In this document: piece by piece, positions 9,275 through 18,617 of the stretch
Position numbering within the stretch: position 1 is the stretch's first letter
How the letters are laid out: each line of letters starts with the position of its first letter
NCBI RefSeq assembly: GCF_038039215.1
Contig: NZ_JBBPCL010000001.1
Span: 4,154,001-4,218,000, forward strand
Direction of reading: 5' to 3'
From: Pseudonocardia sp. T1-2H
Lineage (GTDB): Bacteria; Actinomycetota; Actinomycetes; Mycobacteriales; Pseudonocardiaceae
Length of the DNA: 64,000 bases
Translations under genes and position numbers: made by a program
The notes under the pieces: generated by a model
Seen by the model: the letters and a program-made list of their open reading frames with translations, nothing else
Databases searched by the model: none
What the model was told of the DNA's origin: nothing

Positions 9275-10061
9275 TCAGGCGCATCCGACCACTTCGATCG
9301 GCACCTGTGCCGCCCGCAGCACTGCCGCGACGGCCGCCGGTGGGTGCTGATCCGTCACCACCCGGTCGAGACCCGCCAGCTCCGTGATGCGGGCGGGCGC
9401 GGAGGCCGCGAACACGTCCGCGGTGGCGACGAGGACGACCTCGTCCGCGATGGCCGCCAGCTTCCGCTGCACACTCGCCTCGGCCGGAGAGTGCGCGTAG
9501 GCACCGCGGGCGTCGACGGCGGAGGGCGAGAGGAAGAACGTGCGTGCCCGGAGCCGGTCCAGGGCGGCCTCGGTGTACGGGCCGACGAAGGCGTGCCGGT
9601 TCCCGAGCAACTCGCCGCCGAGGGAGACCGTGCGCGAGCCGCGCCGCCGGCCGTCCATCAGGGTCAGCACGGGCATCGAGTGCGTGATGAGCGATCCGCG
9701 GAAGCTCGGCGGGAGCGCACCGGCGAGCGCGTAGGCCGTCGGTCCCGCGTCGACGGCGATCGTGTCCCGGTCCCCGACCGAGCCCGCGGCGCGCTCCGCC
9801 ACGCGCCGGCGGCCCGCGGCGTGGCCGTCGTCCGGGAAGGCCGGGGTGTGCAACTCCCCCGGCGTGAGAGCCGCGCCGCCGTGCACCATCCGCACCTGCC
9901 CCGTGGACTCGAGCGTGTGCAGGTCCCGGCGCACGGTCATCGGCGAGACCCCGAGCTTCCCGCGCCAGGTCCGCGACCGAGAGGAAGCCGAGTGAGCGCA
10001 GCTTGGTCAGGATCCAGGACCGGCGCTCGGCCCCCTCGTGGCGGAACCCGGGATCACTCAT
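9275..10061 (-). CDS. DeoR/GlpR family transcriptional regulator, one frameshift
   Basis: About 261 residues after removing one base. The N-terminal HTH reads FLSVADLARKLGVSPMTVRR, the standard DeoR recognition helix, followed by a sugar-phosphate-sensing DeoRC domain (VDAGPTAYALAG, FLSPSAVDARGAYAHSPAEA). The break is at 9959-9961, again inside CGAGCTTCCCG with one C too many. Its ATG (10061) overlaps the LacI stop (ATGAGTGA), so the two regulators are translationally coupled. It probably represses the downstream sugar porter in response to a phosphorylated sugar (inference). Confidence 0.85.
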
Positions 10062-11031
10062 GGACCCGCACCGGTCCGGTGCTCGATCGGACGATCAGCT
10101 CGGCCTGCAGCAGCAGCGGCCCGTCGGGGCCCGGCCGGCCCGCGATCACATCGAGCAGCATCCGCACGGCCGCGCGGCCGGACTCGGCGGCGGGCAGGCG
10201 CACGGTGGTGAGCCGCGGCGTCACCATCTCCGCGAGCGAGGTGTCGTCGACCCCGACGACGCTCAGGTCGTCCGGCACCCGCAGGCCGCGGTCCACCAGC
10301 CGGTTCAGCACGCCGACGGCCACCTCGTCGTTGTAGGCGACGACCGCGGTGGCCGGGGTGGCGAGGACCAGGTCCGCGGCCCGGACGCCGTCGGAGAAAC
10401 GGGCGTTGAACGGGCCGAGCCGGCGCGGTCGCAGGCCCAGGCGCCGGCAGGCCCCGTCGTAGCCACGCACGCGCATCGTGTTCGCGAAGCCCTCCGGTCC
10501 GGCGAGGTAGACGATCTCGCGGTGGCCGAGCGCGGCGAGGTGCTCGACGGCGTGCCCGACGGCCTCGGTCGCGTCCGTGACGACGGAGGGCAGCGCGTCG
10601 AGCAGCCGGTTGGACAGGACGAGGGGGGTCGGCCCCAGGGCGCGCAGCGCGTCGTCGGACATCAGCGGCGAGACGAGCATCAGGCCGTCGACCTGCGGGG
10701 CCATCGCCCGCGCCCACTGCTCCTCGTCCCGGGCCAGCTCGTCCGAACCGGAGACGAAGAGCGCGTAGCCGTCCCGCGCGGCCTCCTGCTGCACCGCCTT
10801 GGTGACGACGGCGGAGAACGAGTTCGCGATGTCCGGCACGACGATCCCCAGGTTCCCGGTGCTGCCCCTGGCGAGCGAGCGGGCGACGGGATGCGGGGTG
10901 TAGTGCAGCTCGTCCGCGACGGCCAGGACCCGGCGCCGGGTCTCGAGGGCCACGGCGTCCGGCTGGGTGAAGACCCGGGACACCGTCGCGGGCGACACGC
11001 CGGCCCGGGCGGCGACGGCGCGGATCGACAC
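10054..11031 (-). CDS. LacI family transcriptional regulator
   Basis: 325 residues. The HTH SIRAVAARAGVSPATVSRVF at the N-terminus and hinge VARSLARGSTGNLGIVVPD are textbook LacI/GalR; a periplasmic-binding-like sensor domain follows, with VYLAGPEGFANTMRVRGY and a dimer region ending in DDTSLAEMVTPRLTTVRLP. GTG start at 11031 with GAGGAGG ribosome site. A perfect palindromic operator (11074-11087) in its own leader indicates autoregulation. First gene of a probable LacI-DeoR-transporter unit; two stacked sugar-sensing repressors for one transporter is unusual. Confidence 0.92.
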   Translation of the reverse strand: MSIRAVAARAGVSPATVSRVFTQPDAVALETRRRVLAVADELHYTPHPVARSLARGSTGNLGIVVPDIANSFSAVVTKAVQQEAARDGYALFVSGSDELARDEEQWARAMAPQVDGLMLVSPLMSDDALRALGPTPLVLSNRLLDALPSVVTDATEAVGHAVEHLAALGHREIVYLAGPEGFANTMRVRGYDGACRRLGLRPRRLGPFNARFSDGVRAADLVLATPATAVVAYNDEVAVGVLNRLVDRGLRVPDDLSVVGVDDTSLAEMVTPRLTTVRLPAAESGRAAVRMLLDVIAGRPGPDGPLLLQAELIVRSSTGPVRVHE

Positions 11032-11073
11032 GGGACTCCTCCTCGCCGTCGGCTCTGAACGTCCCCGATAGGA

Positions 11074-11087
11074 TGAAACCGGTTTCA
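11074..11087. promoter_or_regulatory. LacI-type operator TGAAACCGGTTTCA
   Basis: A perfect 14-bp palindrome with the central CG typical of LacI/GalR sites, 43 bases upstream of the LacI-family GTG start. It also lies between the divergent LacI and FUSC genes. Confidence 0.75.
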
Positions 11088-11175
11088 GAAACAGTCAAGT
11101 GCCGCTGCGCCGGGCGGTCGGTGCTTGCCTCGCCGGGGGCGTGGCCCCACGCTCTGCGCAGACGGGCGGTGGCGG

Positions 11176-12333
11176 ATGGTGGATGACGCGGCGCGGGAGC
11201 TGCGCAGGTTCGGCGACGAGCTGCTGCGCCGCGTCCGCGAGCGTGGCCGCTCGGCCCTGATCCGAGCCGGGCGGATCACCGGCGCCTCGGTCGCGGCGTT
11301 CCTCGTGGCCCAGCTGCTCGGGCTCGACCACCCGCCGCCGCTGATCGCCGCGCTGACCGCACTGCTCGTCGTGCAGGCGACGCTGGCGAGCACGCTGGTC
11401 AACGGCGTGCAGCGGGTGCTCAGCGTGGTGTCCGGGGTGGCGCTCGCGGTGCTCTTCGTGTCGTTCGTGGGGCTGACCTGGTGGAGCCTCGGGGCGCTGG
11501 TCGCGGCGTCGATCATCGTCGGGCAGATCCTGCGGCTCGGCCCGCACCTGGTCGAGGTGCCGATCAGCGCGATGCTCGTGCTCGGTGTCGGCTACGCGGC
11601 GGGGGCGGAGGTGACGGGGGTCGGCCGTGCCCTGGAGACGCTGATCGGGGCGGCGGTGGGGGTGCTGGTCAACGTCGCCTTCCCGCCCGCCGTGCAGACC
11701 CGCAACGCCGGGCTCGCGATCGAGAGGTTCGCGGACGGGATCGCCGCTCTGCTCGAGGAGGCGGCGGCCGGGCTGGCCGCGGGCCCGGTCGAGGTCGAGA
11801 CGACGGCCCGCTGGCTCGACGACGCCCGCCGGCTCAACCGGCACGCGCCGCAGGTCGACAAGGCGCTCGCGCAGGCCGAGGAGAGCCGCCGGCTCAACGT
11901 GCGCGCGCTGGGCACCCGCAAGCCCGGCGCCTCGCTGCGGGAGGGACTGGACAACCTCGAGCACGCCTCGGTGTCCGTCCGGACCCTGTTGCGCGCGGTG
12001 CACGACGCGACCCGCGAGCAGACCGGGATCCGCGAGGACGCCGCGTACGCAGAGGAGGTCCGGCTGACCGCCTCGGCCCTGATGGGGGCGGTCGCGGCCG
12101 TCGTCCGGAGCTACGGGTTGCTCATCCGCCGCGGGATCGAGTCCCGGGGGGCGCCGGACAGCAACGACCTGCACGACGCACTCGACGCGCTCCGCACGCG
12201 CCGCACCGAGGTGGCGGACCTGCTGCTCACGGACCCGCGGGGCCGGGACGTGCTGTGGGGCCTCAACGCCGCACTCCTGACGACCGTGGACCGGGTGCTG
12301 CTGGAGATCGACACCGGCACCCGGCCGAGGTGA
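11176..12333 (+). CDS. FUSC/aromatic-acid-exporter-family membrane protein
   Basis: 385 residues. Four closely spaced hydrophobic segments near residues 35-150 (for example LIAALTALLVVQATLASTLV) make the FUSC half-barrel, followed by a long cytoplasmic alpha-helical domain with conserved LDDARRLNRHA and ENLEH-like segments. This architecture is seen in ArAE/YccS-type putative efflux proteins of actinobacteria; transport substrate is unknown. ATG 11176 is chosen because the extra upstream residues are unlike the family. It is monocistronic, ending at palindromic repeat copy 2. Confidence 0.8.
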   Translation: MVDDAARELRRFGDELLRRVRERGRSALIRAGRITGASVAAFLVAQLLGLDHPPPLIAALTALLVVQATLASTLVNGVQRVLSVVSGVALAVLFVSFVGLTWWSLGALVAASIIVGQILRLGPHLVEVPISAMLVLGVGYAAGAEVTGVGRALETLIGAAVGVLVNVAFPPAVQTRNAGLAIERFADGIAALLEEAAAGLAAGPVEVETTARWLDDARRLNRHAPQVDKALAQAEESRRLNVRALGTRKPGASLREGLDNLEHASVSVRTLLRAVHDATREQTGIREDAAYAEEVRLTASALMGAVAAVVRSYGLLIRRGIESRGAPDSNDLHDALDALRTRRTEVADLLLTDPRGRDVLWGLNAALLTTVDRVLLEIDTGTRPR

Positions 12334-12360
12334 ACGGGGCCGGGGCCCGGGCCCGTCGCA

Positions 12361-12404
12361 CGAACGGCACCTTCGCTCAGACCTGTGAGCGAAAGTGCCG
12401 TTCG
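12361..12404. repeat. Dispersed palindromic repeat, copy 2
   Basis: Arms 12361-12379 and 12386-12404 (CGAACGGCACCTTCGCTCA and its complement, one mismatch) around a 6-base loop. It sits between two convergent genes and is suited to act as a bidirectional terminator. It is the most symmetric of three copies (others at 7590 and 19063). Confidence 0.8.
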
Positions 12405-12421
12405 CCAGAGATCAACGGGGG

Positions 12422-12688
12422 TCAGCCGGTCGCGCCTCCCAGGAGGTTGAAGACGGGCGGGAGGAGGGTGCCGACGCCCAGGGTCGGGTCCGCCAGGGGC
12501 ACCTCGACGTCCTGCAGCACCCAGGTCGTGGTCGGCCCGCCGGTGAGGCCCGATCCGGTCCCCTCCGGCTGGTGGGCCGCGTCCGTTGCGGCCGGCCTCT
12601 CGTCCGCGTGCGCGACGCCGGACGCGGCGACGGCCAGTGCCCCGGCTCCGAGGACGGTGGTGACGGCCCGGGTGGCGATCCTGTTCAT
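12422..12688 (-). CDS. Small secreted protein, last gene of the sulfur-type operon
   Basis: 88 residues. A clear signal peptide (MNRIATRAVTTVLGAGALAV, cleavage after AHA) leaves a mature protein of about 60 residues rich in Gly, Thr, Pro and Val, with VPLADPTLGVGTLLPPVFNL near the end and no cysteine. No family recognised. GAAGGAG lies upstream of the ATG at 12688. It follows the YeeE/YedE-like transporter by 26 bases and resembles in style the small secreted protein that opens the operon (17978-18313), so the two may be cell-wall partners of the exported beta-propeller. Function is unknown. Confidence 0.65.
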   Translation of the reverse strand: MNRIATRAVTTVLGAGALAVAASGVAHADERPAATDAAHQPEGTGSGLTGGPTTTWVLQDVEVPLADPTLGVGTLLPPVFNLLGGATG

Positions 12689-12714
12689 GGGGGTTCTCCT
12701 TCGGTCGTGGTCGG

Positions 12715-14000
12715 TCAGCAGATCGAGTCGGCGGGCTTGGGGTTGGTCAGCCCGAACAGCGGCCGCAGCCGCAGCCCGACCCAGGTCCCGCCGAGGGCCA
12801 GCACGGCCCAGATCCAGCCGTGCAGGCTGAACGAGGCGATGCCGGAGAAGTAGGCGCCGATGTTGCAGCCCCCTGCGAGGCGCGCGCCGTAGCCCATGGC
12901 GATGCCGCCGAGGACGGAGCCGAGCGCGAGCTTCCACGGGATCCGCCGGTGCAGCACGAACGCACCGCCGACGGCCGACGCGATCAACGCGCCGACCATG
13001 ATCCCGAAGTCCAACACCGAGACCCGGTCCGCGAGGACCGGCCCGGCGAGGGACTTCGCGTTGGCGGGCACCTGCCAGAAGGCCCAGCCGGCCGGGTCGG
13101 CGCCGAGGCCCTGCAGGATCTTCGCGCCCCACAGGCCGAAGGCCGACGTCACGCCCCACGGCTGCCCGGACACGAACAGCACCGCGGCGTTCAGCACCGC
13201 GAGCGCGATCGCGCCCACCCACAGGGGCCAGGAGCCGCGCAGGACCCGGGCGACCCCGCGGTCCGACGGGGGGCGGTCGACGGGCGGCGGGTTCCGCCGC
13301 CGCGCGACCACGTGGGTCACCGCGACGACCAGCGCCATCGCCGCGAGCGAGACGACCACCGCGCCGGGGTAGCCGAGCACCGCGGCGAGCGAGACGGACG
13401 GGCCGACCGGCAGGGTCTGGAACCAGAACGGGTAGGTCAGCGCGGCCAGGACCGACCCCACGACGAACCCGAACAGGGCCAGCACGACCGCGCTCTGCCC
13501 GCTGCCCACCGCGAAGAGCGTCCCCGAGGCGCAGGAGCCGCCGACCTGCATCCCGAGCCCGAACAGGAACGCCCCGACGACGAGCTGGATCCCGATCGGC
13601 GACACGAGCGCCTTCGGCTCGCCCACCAGGCTGAACCCACCGGCGAGCAGGACCGAGAACAGCACCGTCGCGACGGCGAGCATCAGCATGTGGGCCCGCA
13701 CCGCGGCACCCTGCCCGACCGCGACGAGCTGCCGCCAGCCGGAGGTGAAGCCGAAGCGGGAGTGGAACAGGGTGAACCCGAGCGCGAGCCCGAGCGCCCC
13801 CGTCCCGACCATCGTGGCCGGCGCGACGCGCGAGATCGCCCAGAGCAGCAGCGCGGCGAGCAGCACCCCGACGGCGACGACCCGCCACTTCGTCGGCGGA
13901 GCCTCCCCGCGGAGGGGGCGTGCGCCGCGCGCTCCTGCGCCGAGACCCCGCGCAGGACGCGGACCAGCGGGTTGCCGGCCTGTTCACTCAGTACGGACAT
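12715..14000 (-). CDS. YeeE/YedE family sulfur (thiosulfate-type) transporter, one frameshift
   Basis: About 428 residues after restoring one base, with roughly 10 hydrophobic helices. The two YeeE/YedE hallmarks are present: GGSCASGTLFAVGSG (Cys about 157) and LAGGCNIGAYFSGIA (Cys about 379). In characterised members such cysteines relay thiosulfate through the membrane; family membership is seen, the exact substrate is inferred. The frame breaks at the G5 run 13914-13918 near the N-terminus; a sixth G joins MSVLSEQAGNPL to GEAPPTKWRVVAVGVLL. Start ATG 14000 lies 18 bases after the preceding membrane-protein gene. It ties the operon to sulfur import. Confidence 0.85.
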
Positions 14001-14018
14001 CGGATCTCCTGGTTTCTG

Positions 14019-16151
14019 TCATGACGGGTCCAGCGGGGCGCTGATCGGGACGACGGTGCCGCCCGGGAACCACGCCGCCGGGTTCGACGAGTGGTGCATG
14101 CCGCCCATCTCGTCCCTGGGGCCGGCGCTCATCGGCACGTCCACCGGGGCCGCGCCGTAGAGGATCTGCCGGGTGTCGAGCGGCGTGCCGCTCGCCCGCG
14201 CCCAGGCGAGGTAACCCGAGGTCGACGGCGTGTCGCCGGGGAACGTCGCGGCGAGCGTGGCGGCGTACCGCTGGGGCGGGGCGTCCTGCGGGCCGAAGGT
14301 CAGCGGCACCACGGACGACGATGCCGCCGTGACCACTCCCCCGGTCAGCAGCCAGGGCGCGAGGTAGGTCCCGCCGAGGTAGGTGGCGGTGTCGAGCGCG
14401 CGCCGGCCCGCGCCGGTCAGCGTGTCGGACGCGGCCGCCCACCCGGACAGCACGATCAGCGCGCTGTCCTTGTCCGGTCCCTCGACGAAGGTGACGCCGC
14501 GGGCCGCACCCTCCGCGCGGACCAGGTCCGCGGCTGCGACGGAGCGCGGGGAGCCGTCGGCGGCGAGCGTCGCGGTGCGCACGCCGTGCTCGGCGAGGGT
14601 CCGCACCAGGATCGTCAGCGCGCCTGCGTCGGCCGGGTCGAGCGCGTCCGAGGGGCAGGACCCGGGAGCGGCCAGGTCACTGGTGCCGTCACCGACCAGG
14701 CCACCGAGCACCGCCGCGGCACACTCCGGCCCGTCCGGCCCGGTCAGCGAGTCCCGTTGTGCCGCAGGGCCTTCGCCGACGTCGATCGCTACCGACGTCG
14801 TCGCGTCGCCGCCGCTCACCGCGAGCGACGTGGCCCCGGCCGGGAGGTCGACGACGGCCCAGCCACCGGACGCCCCCGGCCGGGAGGTCACGGGGACGAC
14901 CTGCCCACCGGCGCCGACCGTGACCCCGGCGGCCGAGGGCACGCCCGTGCCGGCGTGGCCGTGGTGCGTCGGGGCCGCTGTCGCGACCGGCGCGGCGTCG
15001 CCCTCGGCCGGGTAGGTGCCGCTGACGTGCACCAGGTTCGGACCCGGCCGCAGCGGCGTGACGAGCAGCGCGAGCCGCTGACCGGCCAGGTCGACCGCCC
15101 GCAGCAACGGCTGTCCGGCGACGGCGGCGGGGCCCGGCGCGGGGAGGGCGGCCAGGACCGCGGCCGCGGCGACACCGACGACCGTCCCGATCCCCGCGAG
15201 CCGGTGCAGCTCCCGTGCCCGCGGCAGCCCGGCGGGCAGCGCCGCGACGGCCCAGACCACCGCGGCAGCGGCCGGGAGGAGCACCGCGGCGAGCCCGGCG
15301 AGCCCGTACCCGGTCCCGACGAGCTCGGTGCCGGTGACCGGGCCCGTCGCGACGAGCTGGGCGAGCCCCGCGAGCGCGGTGACCAGCCCGGACCCGATCG
15401 CGAGCGATACGGGTGCCCGGCCCGCCGGAGAGCCCGCGGCGGGCCGGGCATCCCTCTCGCCGCCCTCGGCGGCGCCCCGGAGCGGGGCCGTGAGCGCCTC
15501 GCCGGCGGCCGCCCGGGAAGCAGGACCCGGCGCCACGCGCCGCGGCCCGCTCGCCGGATCCGTCGCCAGCGCGACCACCGTGGCCCCCGCGAGCAGCACC
15601 GCACCGACCGCGTAGACGGCGTCCAGGGCGAACGCCCAGCCGGCGCGGGCCGAGCCGAGCTGCACCGCGAGGAGCACGGTCAGCAGCGCGCCGGGCACGG
15701 CCACCCGGCGCGACGACAGGGACGCCGGCACCAGGAGCGCGAGCAGGACGTGGCCCAGCGTGCCGAGCACCTCGACCGAGCCGGTCAGGTGCGCGACCTC
15801 CGCCGCGACCGTCACGACCGCGGCCGCCGCCCAGCCGGTCACCAGGAGACTCCGCGCGGGCCGCTCCGGGCCCCCGCGCCGGGACACCCCGCGCAGGCCC
15901 CACACGAGACCCACCCCCGCGAGGACCGCCGTGGCCGCCAGCAGCACCACCCGCAGCGCCGCCGCTCCCGCGCCGACCTGGTCCCCGAGCGCCGCGGCCA
16001 CACGCGCGGCGGGGAGGTCGGCAGGGGTGGCGGCCGCGGCGGTGCCCTCGCCGCCCAGCAGGGCGGCGAGGACGACCGGGGCGACCGCGGCCGCCCGGGG
16101 GCGCCACGCGACGCGGCGCCCCCGGGACCGGTCAGTCCTTGACGTCGGCAT
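14019..16151 (-). CDS. Large CopD-like polytopic membrane protein with extracytoplasmic Met/His domain
   Basis: 710 residues. The N-terminal half has about nine hydrophobic segments (after a signal-like stretch at 18-42), with charged linkers rich in Ala/Arg around residues 215-250. After the last helix comes LLVTPLRPGPNLVHVSGTYP, similar to the segment in CopD/YtkA-type copper proteins. About 390 mostly extracytoplasmic residues follow, including THHGHAG and, near the end, MGGMHHSSNPAAWFPGG, possible copper ligands. No named domain is certain. It overlaps the upstream propeller gene by 20 bases, so they are coupled. A copper-delivery or electron-transfer partner for the exported propeller is a reasonable hypothesis only. 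Confidence 0.7.
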   Translation of the reverse strand: MPTSRTDRSRGRRVAWRPRAAAVAPVVLAALLGGEGTAAAATPADLPAARVAAALGDQVGAGAAALRVVLLAATAVLAGVGLVWGLRGVSRRGGPERPARSLLVTGWAAAAVVTVAAEVAHLTGSVEVLGTLGHVLLALLVPASLSSRRVAVPGALLTVLLAVQLGSARAGWAFALDAVYAVGAVLLAGATVVALATDPASGPRRVAPGPASRAAAGEALTAPLRGAAEGGERDARPAAGSPAGRAPVSLAIGSGLVTALAGLAQLVATGPVTGTELVGTGYGLAGLAAVLLPAAAAVVWAVAALPAGLPRARELHRLAGIGTVVGVAAAAVLAALPAPGPAAVAGQPLLRAVDLAGQRLALLVTPLRPGPNLVHVSGTYPAEGDAAPVATAAPTHHGHAGTGVPSAAGVTVGAGGQVVPVTSRPGASGGWAVVDLPAGATSLAVSGGDATTSVAIDVGEGPAAQRDSLTGPDGPECAAAVLGGLVGDGTSDLAAPGSCPSDALDPADAGALTILVRTLAEHGVRTATLAADGSPRSVAAADLVRAEGAARGVTFVEGPDKDSALIVLSGWAAASDTLTGAGRRALDTATYLGGTYLAPWLLTGGVVTAASSSVVPLTFGPQDAPPQRYAATLAATFPGDTPSTSGYLAWARASGTPLDTRQILYGAAPVDVPMSAGPRDEMGGMHHSSNPAAWFPGGTVVPISAPLDPS

Positions 16152-17970
16152 CAGCCGTCACGAAGAGCATTGAGTGCGGCTTCGCGTTGCCGAAGGAGCC
16201 GTGTGGCCAGCTCTTCCGGTTGAAGTTGACGCAGGTGTTGCCGGATACCTCGTCGGTGAAGCCCTGGTCGAGGGTCAACGCCCCGTCGGGGGCGATGTCC
16301 ACGAGGCAGACGCGATGGTCGCCGTCGAGGCCCGTGCGCGCGACGAAGTAGTCCGCGGTCGCGAGCCGCCGCGGCTGGTCCGTCTCGTGGTAGAAGCCGC
16401 CGTCGCCGAGCGTGAGGTTGTCCAGCGTGCCCCAGTGCGGGCCGCCCGCGGACGTACCCTCGTTGATCGGGACCGCGCCGCGGACCGTCGGGCAGTCCGC
16501 CTCGGCGCCACCGGCGGTGATCTCCTCGGTGGTGTCGACGGAGCAGGCGTAGCCGTCGCCGGCGTCGACCAGCTTCGAGATGTCCAGCGCGAACACGCCG
16601 CCGGACGCGCCCGGGTCGTCCTTGCCGAACGTCCCGGCCTTGCGACCCATCACCGCGTGGTACAGCGTCCGGTCGTCCGGGCTGGTCTGCAGCCACCCGC
16701 CGTTGTCGCTCGGGCCGAAGTTCCTGGAGCCCGGGTCGACCAGGTCGCCGGCGGCGGTGTTGTCGAAGACCTCGCGCCACACCGGGTTCTCCGCCGTGAT
16801 GTCCGGCGTGTAGAAGATGGCGCCGCCCTGCATGGTCATCGCGAACGCGCCCCTGTGCCCGGGCAGGTTCGTCACGGTCGTCTCCATCACCGCGCGGTTC
16901 TCGGTGTGCAGCGGGTCCGTGGCGGTCGAGCGCGGGCCCGTCGGCAGGTAGGAGACGGCCTTGACCTTCGGGTGGTTCCGATCGCTGATGTCCCAGGTCC
17001 GCACGGTCGGGCGGCGCAGGTACGGCGACGGGGACCTGACCGGGTCGAGGATGATCGTCCGCGGCTCGGCGTAGTCACTGGTGACCATCGCGTTCAGGTC
17101 CTCGCGGACCTGGATGCCGTGCGGGTTCGCGCAGCTGGGCTGCGAGAGCGCCGGCATGTTCAGGCACTGCGTGGGATCCTCGGGCGTGGTCGTCGCGGCG
17201 GGGGCCTCGGCGAGGTTCTTCCCGTCCTCCCCCAGGCGCACGACCTCGCCGGGGGTGCCGGCGAAGCCGTTGCCCGTCCGCACCTCGCCGTTGGAGTACG
17301 TGCAGGGCCCCGGGACGACCGGACCGCCCATGTAGGTGCCGTACGCCGTGCCGTCCTTCATCACCCAGTACGCGTCGGGCACGGAGCCGCAGAGCGTCTG
17401 GGTGGGCAGGCTGATCCCCGACAGCGTCAGGTCGGGCAGGTTCTTCACGTCGAAGACGTACGTCGCAGCGCTGAACAGGCCACCGGCGAAGATCTTGTCG
17501 CCCTTGTGCCACGCGTACTGCGTGTGGTGCGGCTCGTTCTCGACCAGGGGGCCGACCGTAGCGGTGTTGACGACCTTGCCGTACGTCGGCGAGCCCTTGG
17601 TGGCGTCGATGACGGCCATGAAGTCCGGCCCGGGGAGGTCGTTGCGCACCTTGTCCACGGTGTTCGACAGCGAGCCGGGCAGCCCCTTCACGTCCGACAC
17701 CACGGTGTCCGCGACGTTCTCGTCACCGGCCCAGACGACGAGGTACTCGGGCCGCCTGCCGCCGTTCGCGGCCTGGGCCTCCTGCACCGCCGCCCGGTCG
17801 ACGTGGTTCTCGACCCAGTAGTTCCTGCCGTCGGCGCCGGTGATGTCCGAGCGCTGGATCGCGATGTCCGCGTAGGCGTTCCCGGTGCCGGGCACCGTCG
17901 TGACGCCGACGACGATCCCGACGGCGAGCAGTCCGAGGGCTGCCTTGCGCCCCGGCTTGGATGTCCGCAT
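16132..17970 (-). CDS. Secreted SELENBP1/methanethiol-oxidase-like beta-propeller protein
   Basis: 612 residues. A signal peptide occupies about 1-34 (GLLAVGIVVGVTTVPGTGNA, cleavage near AYA). The mature part has propeller blades with segments resembling selenium-binding protein 1/methanethiol oxidase: PDFMAVIDATKGSPTYGKVV followed by ENEPHHTQYAW (H148, H149), YVFDVKNLPDLTL, ANPHGIQVREDLNAMVTSDY, and VRTWDISDRNHPKV. Known members oxidise methanethiol to H2S, formaldehyde and H2O2 in a copper-dependent way. This one is longer (472 residues is usual) and exported. Homology is judged from motifs by eye, so the family is likely and the reaction inferred. It is 7 bases from the upstream small secreted protein gene. 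Confidence 0.65.
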   Translation of the reverse strand: MRTSKPGRKAALGLLAVGIVVGVTTVPGTGNAYADIAIQRSDITGADGRNYWVENHVDRAAVQEAQAANGGRRPEYLVVWAGDENVADTVVSDVKGLPGSLSNTVDKVRNDLPGPDFMAVIDATKGSPTYGKVVNTATVGPLVENEPHHTQYAWHKGDKIFAGGLFSAATYVFDVKNLPDLTLSGISLPTQTLCGSVPDAYWVMKDGTAYGTYMGGPVVPGPCTYSNGEVRTGNGFAGTPGEVVRLGEDGKNLAEAPAATTTPEDPTQCLNMPALSQPSCANPHGIQVREDLNAMVTSDYAEPRTIILDPVRSPSPYLRRPTVRTWDISDRNHPKVKAVSYLPTGPRSTATDPLHTENRAVMETTVTNLPGHRGAFAMTMQGGAIFYTPDITAENPVWREVFDNTAAGDLVDPGSRNFGPSDNGGWLQTSPDDRTLYHAVMGRKAGTFGKDDPGASGGVFALDISKLVDAGDGYACSVDTTEEITAGGAEADCPTVRGAVPINEGTSAGGPHWGTLDNLTLGDGGFYHETDQPRRLATADYFVARTGLDGDHRVCLVDIAPDGALTLDQGFTDEVSGNTCVNFNRKSWPHGSFGNAKPHSMLFVTADADVKD

Positions 17971-17977
17971 CGTCGCC

Positions 17978-18313
17978 TCAACTCGGGATGATCTTGGTGG
18001 TACCGACCGCGGACTGGACCAGCCCTGCGACGGGCACGCCCGCCGGGGTGAGGTCCCGCAGCTGGTTCAGCAGGTCCCCGGTGTCAAACGCGGTGTACGA
18101 CGGCTCGACGTACGGCGCGGTCGGGGCCGGAGCGGGGCCGTCTGCGGGGTCCTCGGCCGGGGAGGTGGGCAGCGCGGGGAGCGGCAGCCCGGCCGTCGGG
18201 ACCTCGGGGGTCGCCGCCAGCGCGGGAGCACCGGCGGCCAGCACGGCCACACCGGCCAGCACCGCGCCGCCGGCGGCCGCGCGCACAGCGCGGAATCGGA
18301 TCGGGGAACGCAT
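17978..18313 (-). CDS. Small secreted Pro-rich protein, first gene of the sulfur-type operon
   Basis: 111 residues. Signal peptide MRSPIRFRAVRAAAGGAVLA continuing to an ALA cleavage site, then a Pro/Ala-rich linker (TAGLPLPALPTSPAEDPAD) and a short C-terminal segment with YTAFDTGDLLNQLRDLTPAG. Exported, with no cysteine in the mature part and no recognised domain. The ATG at 18313 is preceded by AGAAGGAAGAAGAG. Only 7 bases separate its stop from the propeller start, so its product is likely made in step with it. Role unknown: chaperone, tether or small subunit are options. Confidence 0.65.
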   Translation of the reverse strand: MRSPIRFRAVRAAAGGAVLAGVAVLAAGAPALAATPEVPTAGLPLPALPTSPAEDPADGPAPAPTAPYVEPSYTAFDTGDLLNQLRDLTPAGVPVAGLVQSAVGTTKIIPS

Positions 18314-18425
18314 CTTCTCTTCTTCCTTCTTCTGGGGAGCGGTTCCGGCAGCCCGCCGGAGGAGGGATCGAGGCGCTTCTCCGTACAGGAGGAACCCCCC
18401 GCCGGGCACGGCGGAATGCGTTCGG

Positions 18426-18450
18426 AAAAGGCGGGCGGGCCGACCGCCCC
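18426..18450 (-). terminator. Attenuator-like terminator hairpin between leader peptide and operon
   Basis: On the transcribed strand GGGCGG pairs with CCGCCC across a 5-base loop and is followed after GCC by TTTT. It lies about 170 bases after the leader-peptide stop and 113 bases before the first structural gene, the expected place for a transcription attenuator. Confidence 0.45.
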
Positions 18451-18577
18451 GGGCACGGGGAATGGGCGCGGGGGACGGCCGGCGGCCCCTCGACGGCCGC
18501 GCGGAGCTATCCGGGCGGGATCACGTCGACCGGCCGGACTCGCGACTCACCGAATCGCCAGGGTCGGGCCGGCCGGA

Positions 18578-18606
18578 ACAGGGGTGACCGGGACAGGGGT
18601 GACCGG
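18578..18606. repeat. 15-bp tandem repeat in the operon leader
   Basis: Two adjacent copies of ACAGGGGTGACCGG with 15-bp period, located directly downstream of the leader-peptide stop on the minus strand. They could supply alternative pairing partners in the leader RNA. Confidence 0.5.
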
Positions 18607-18617
18607 TCCAGGCTGGG

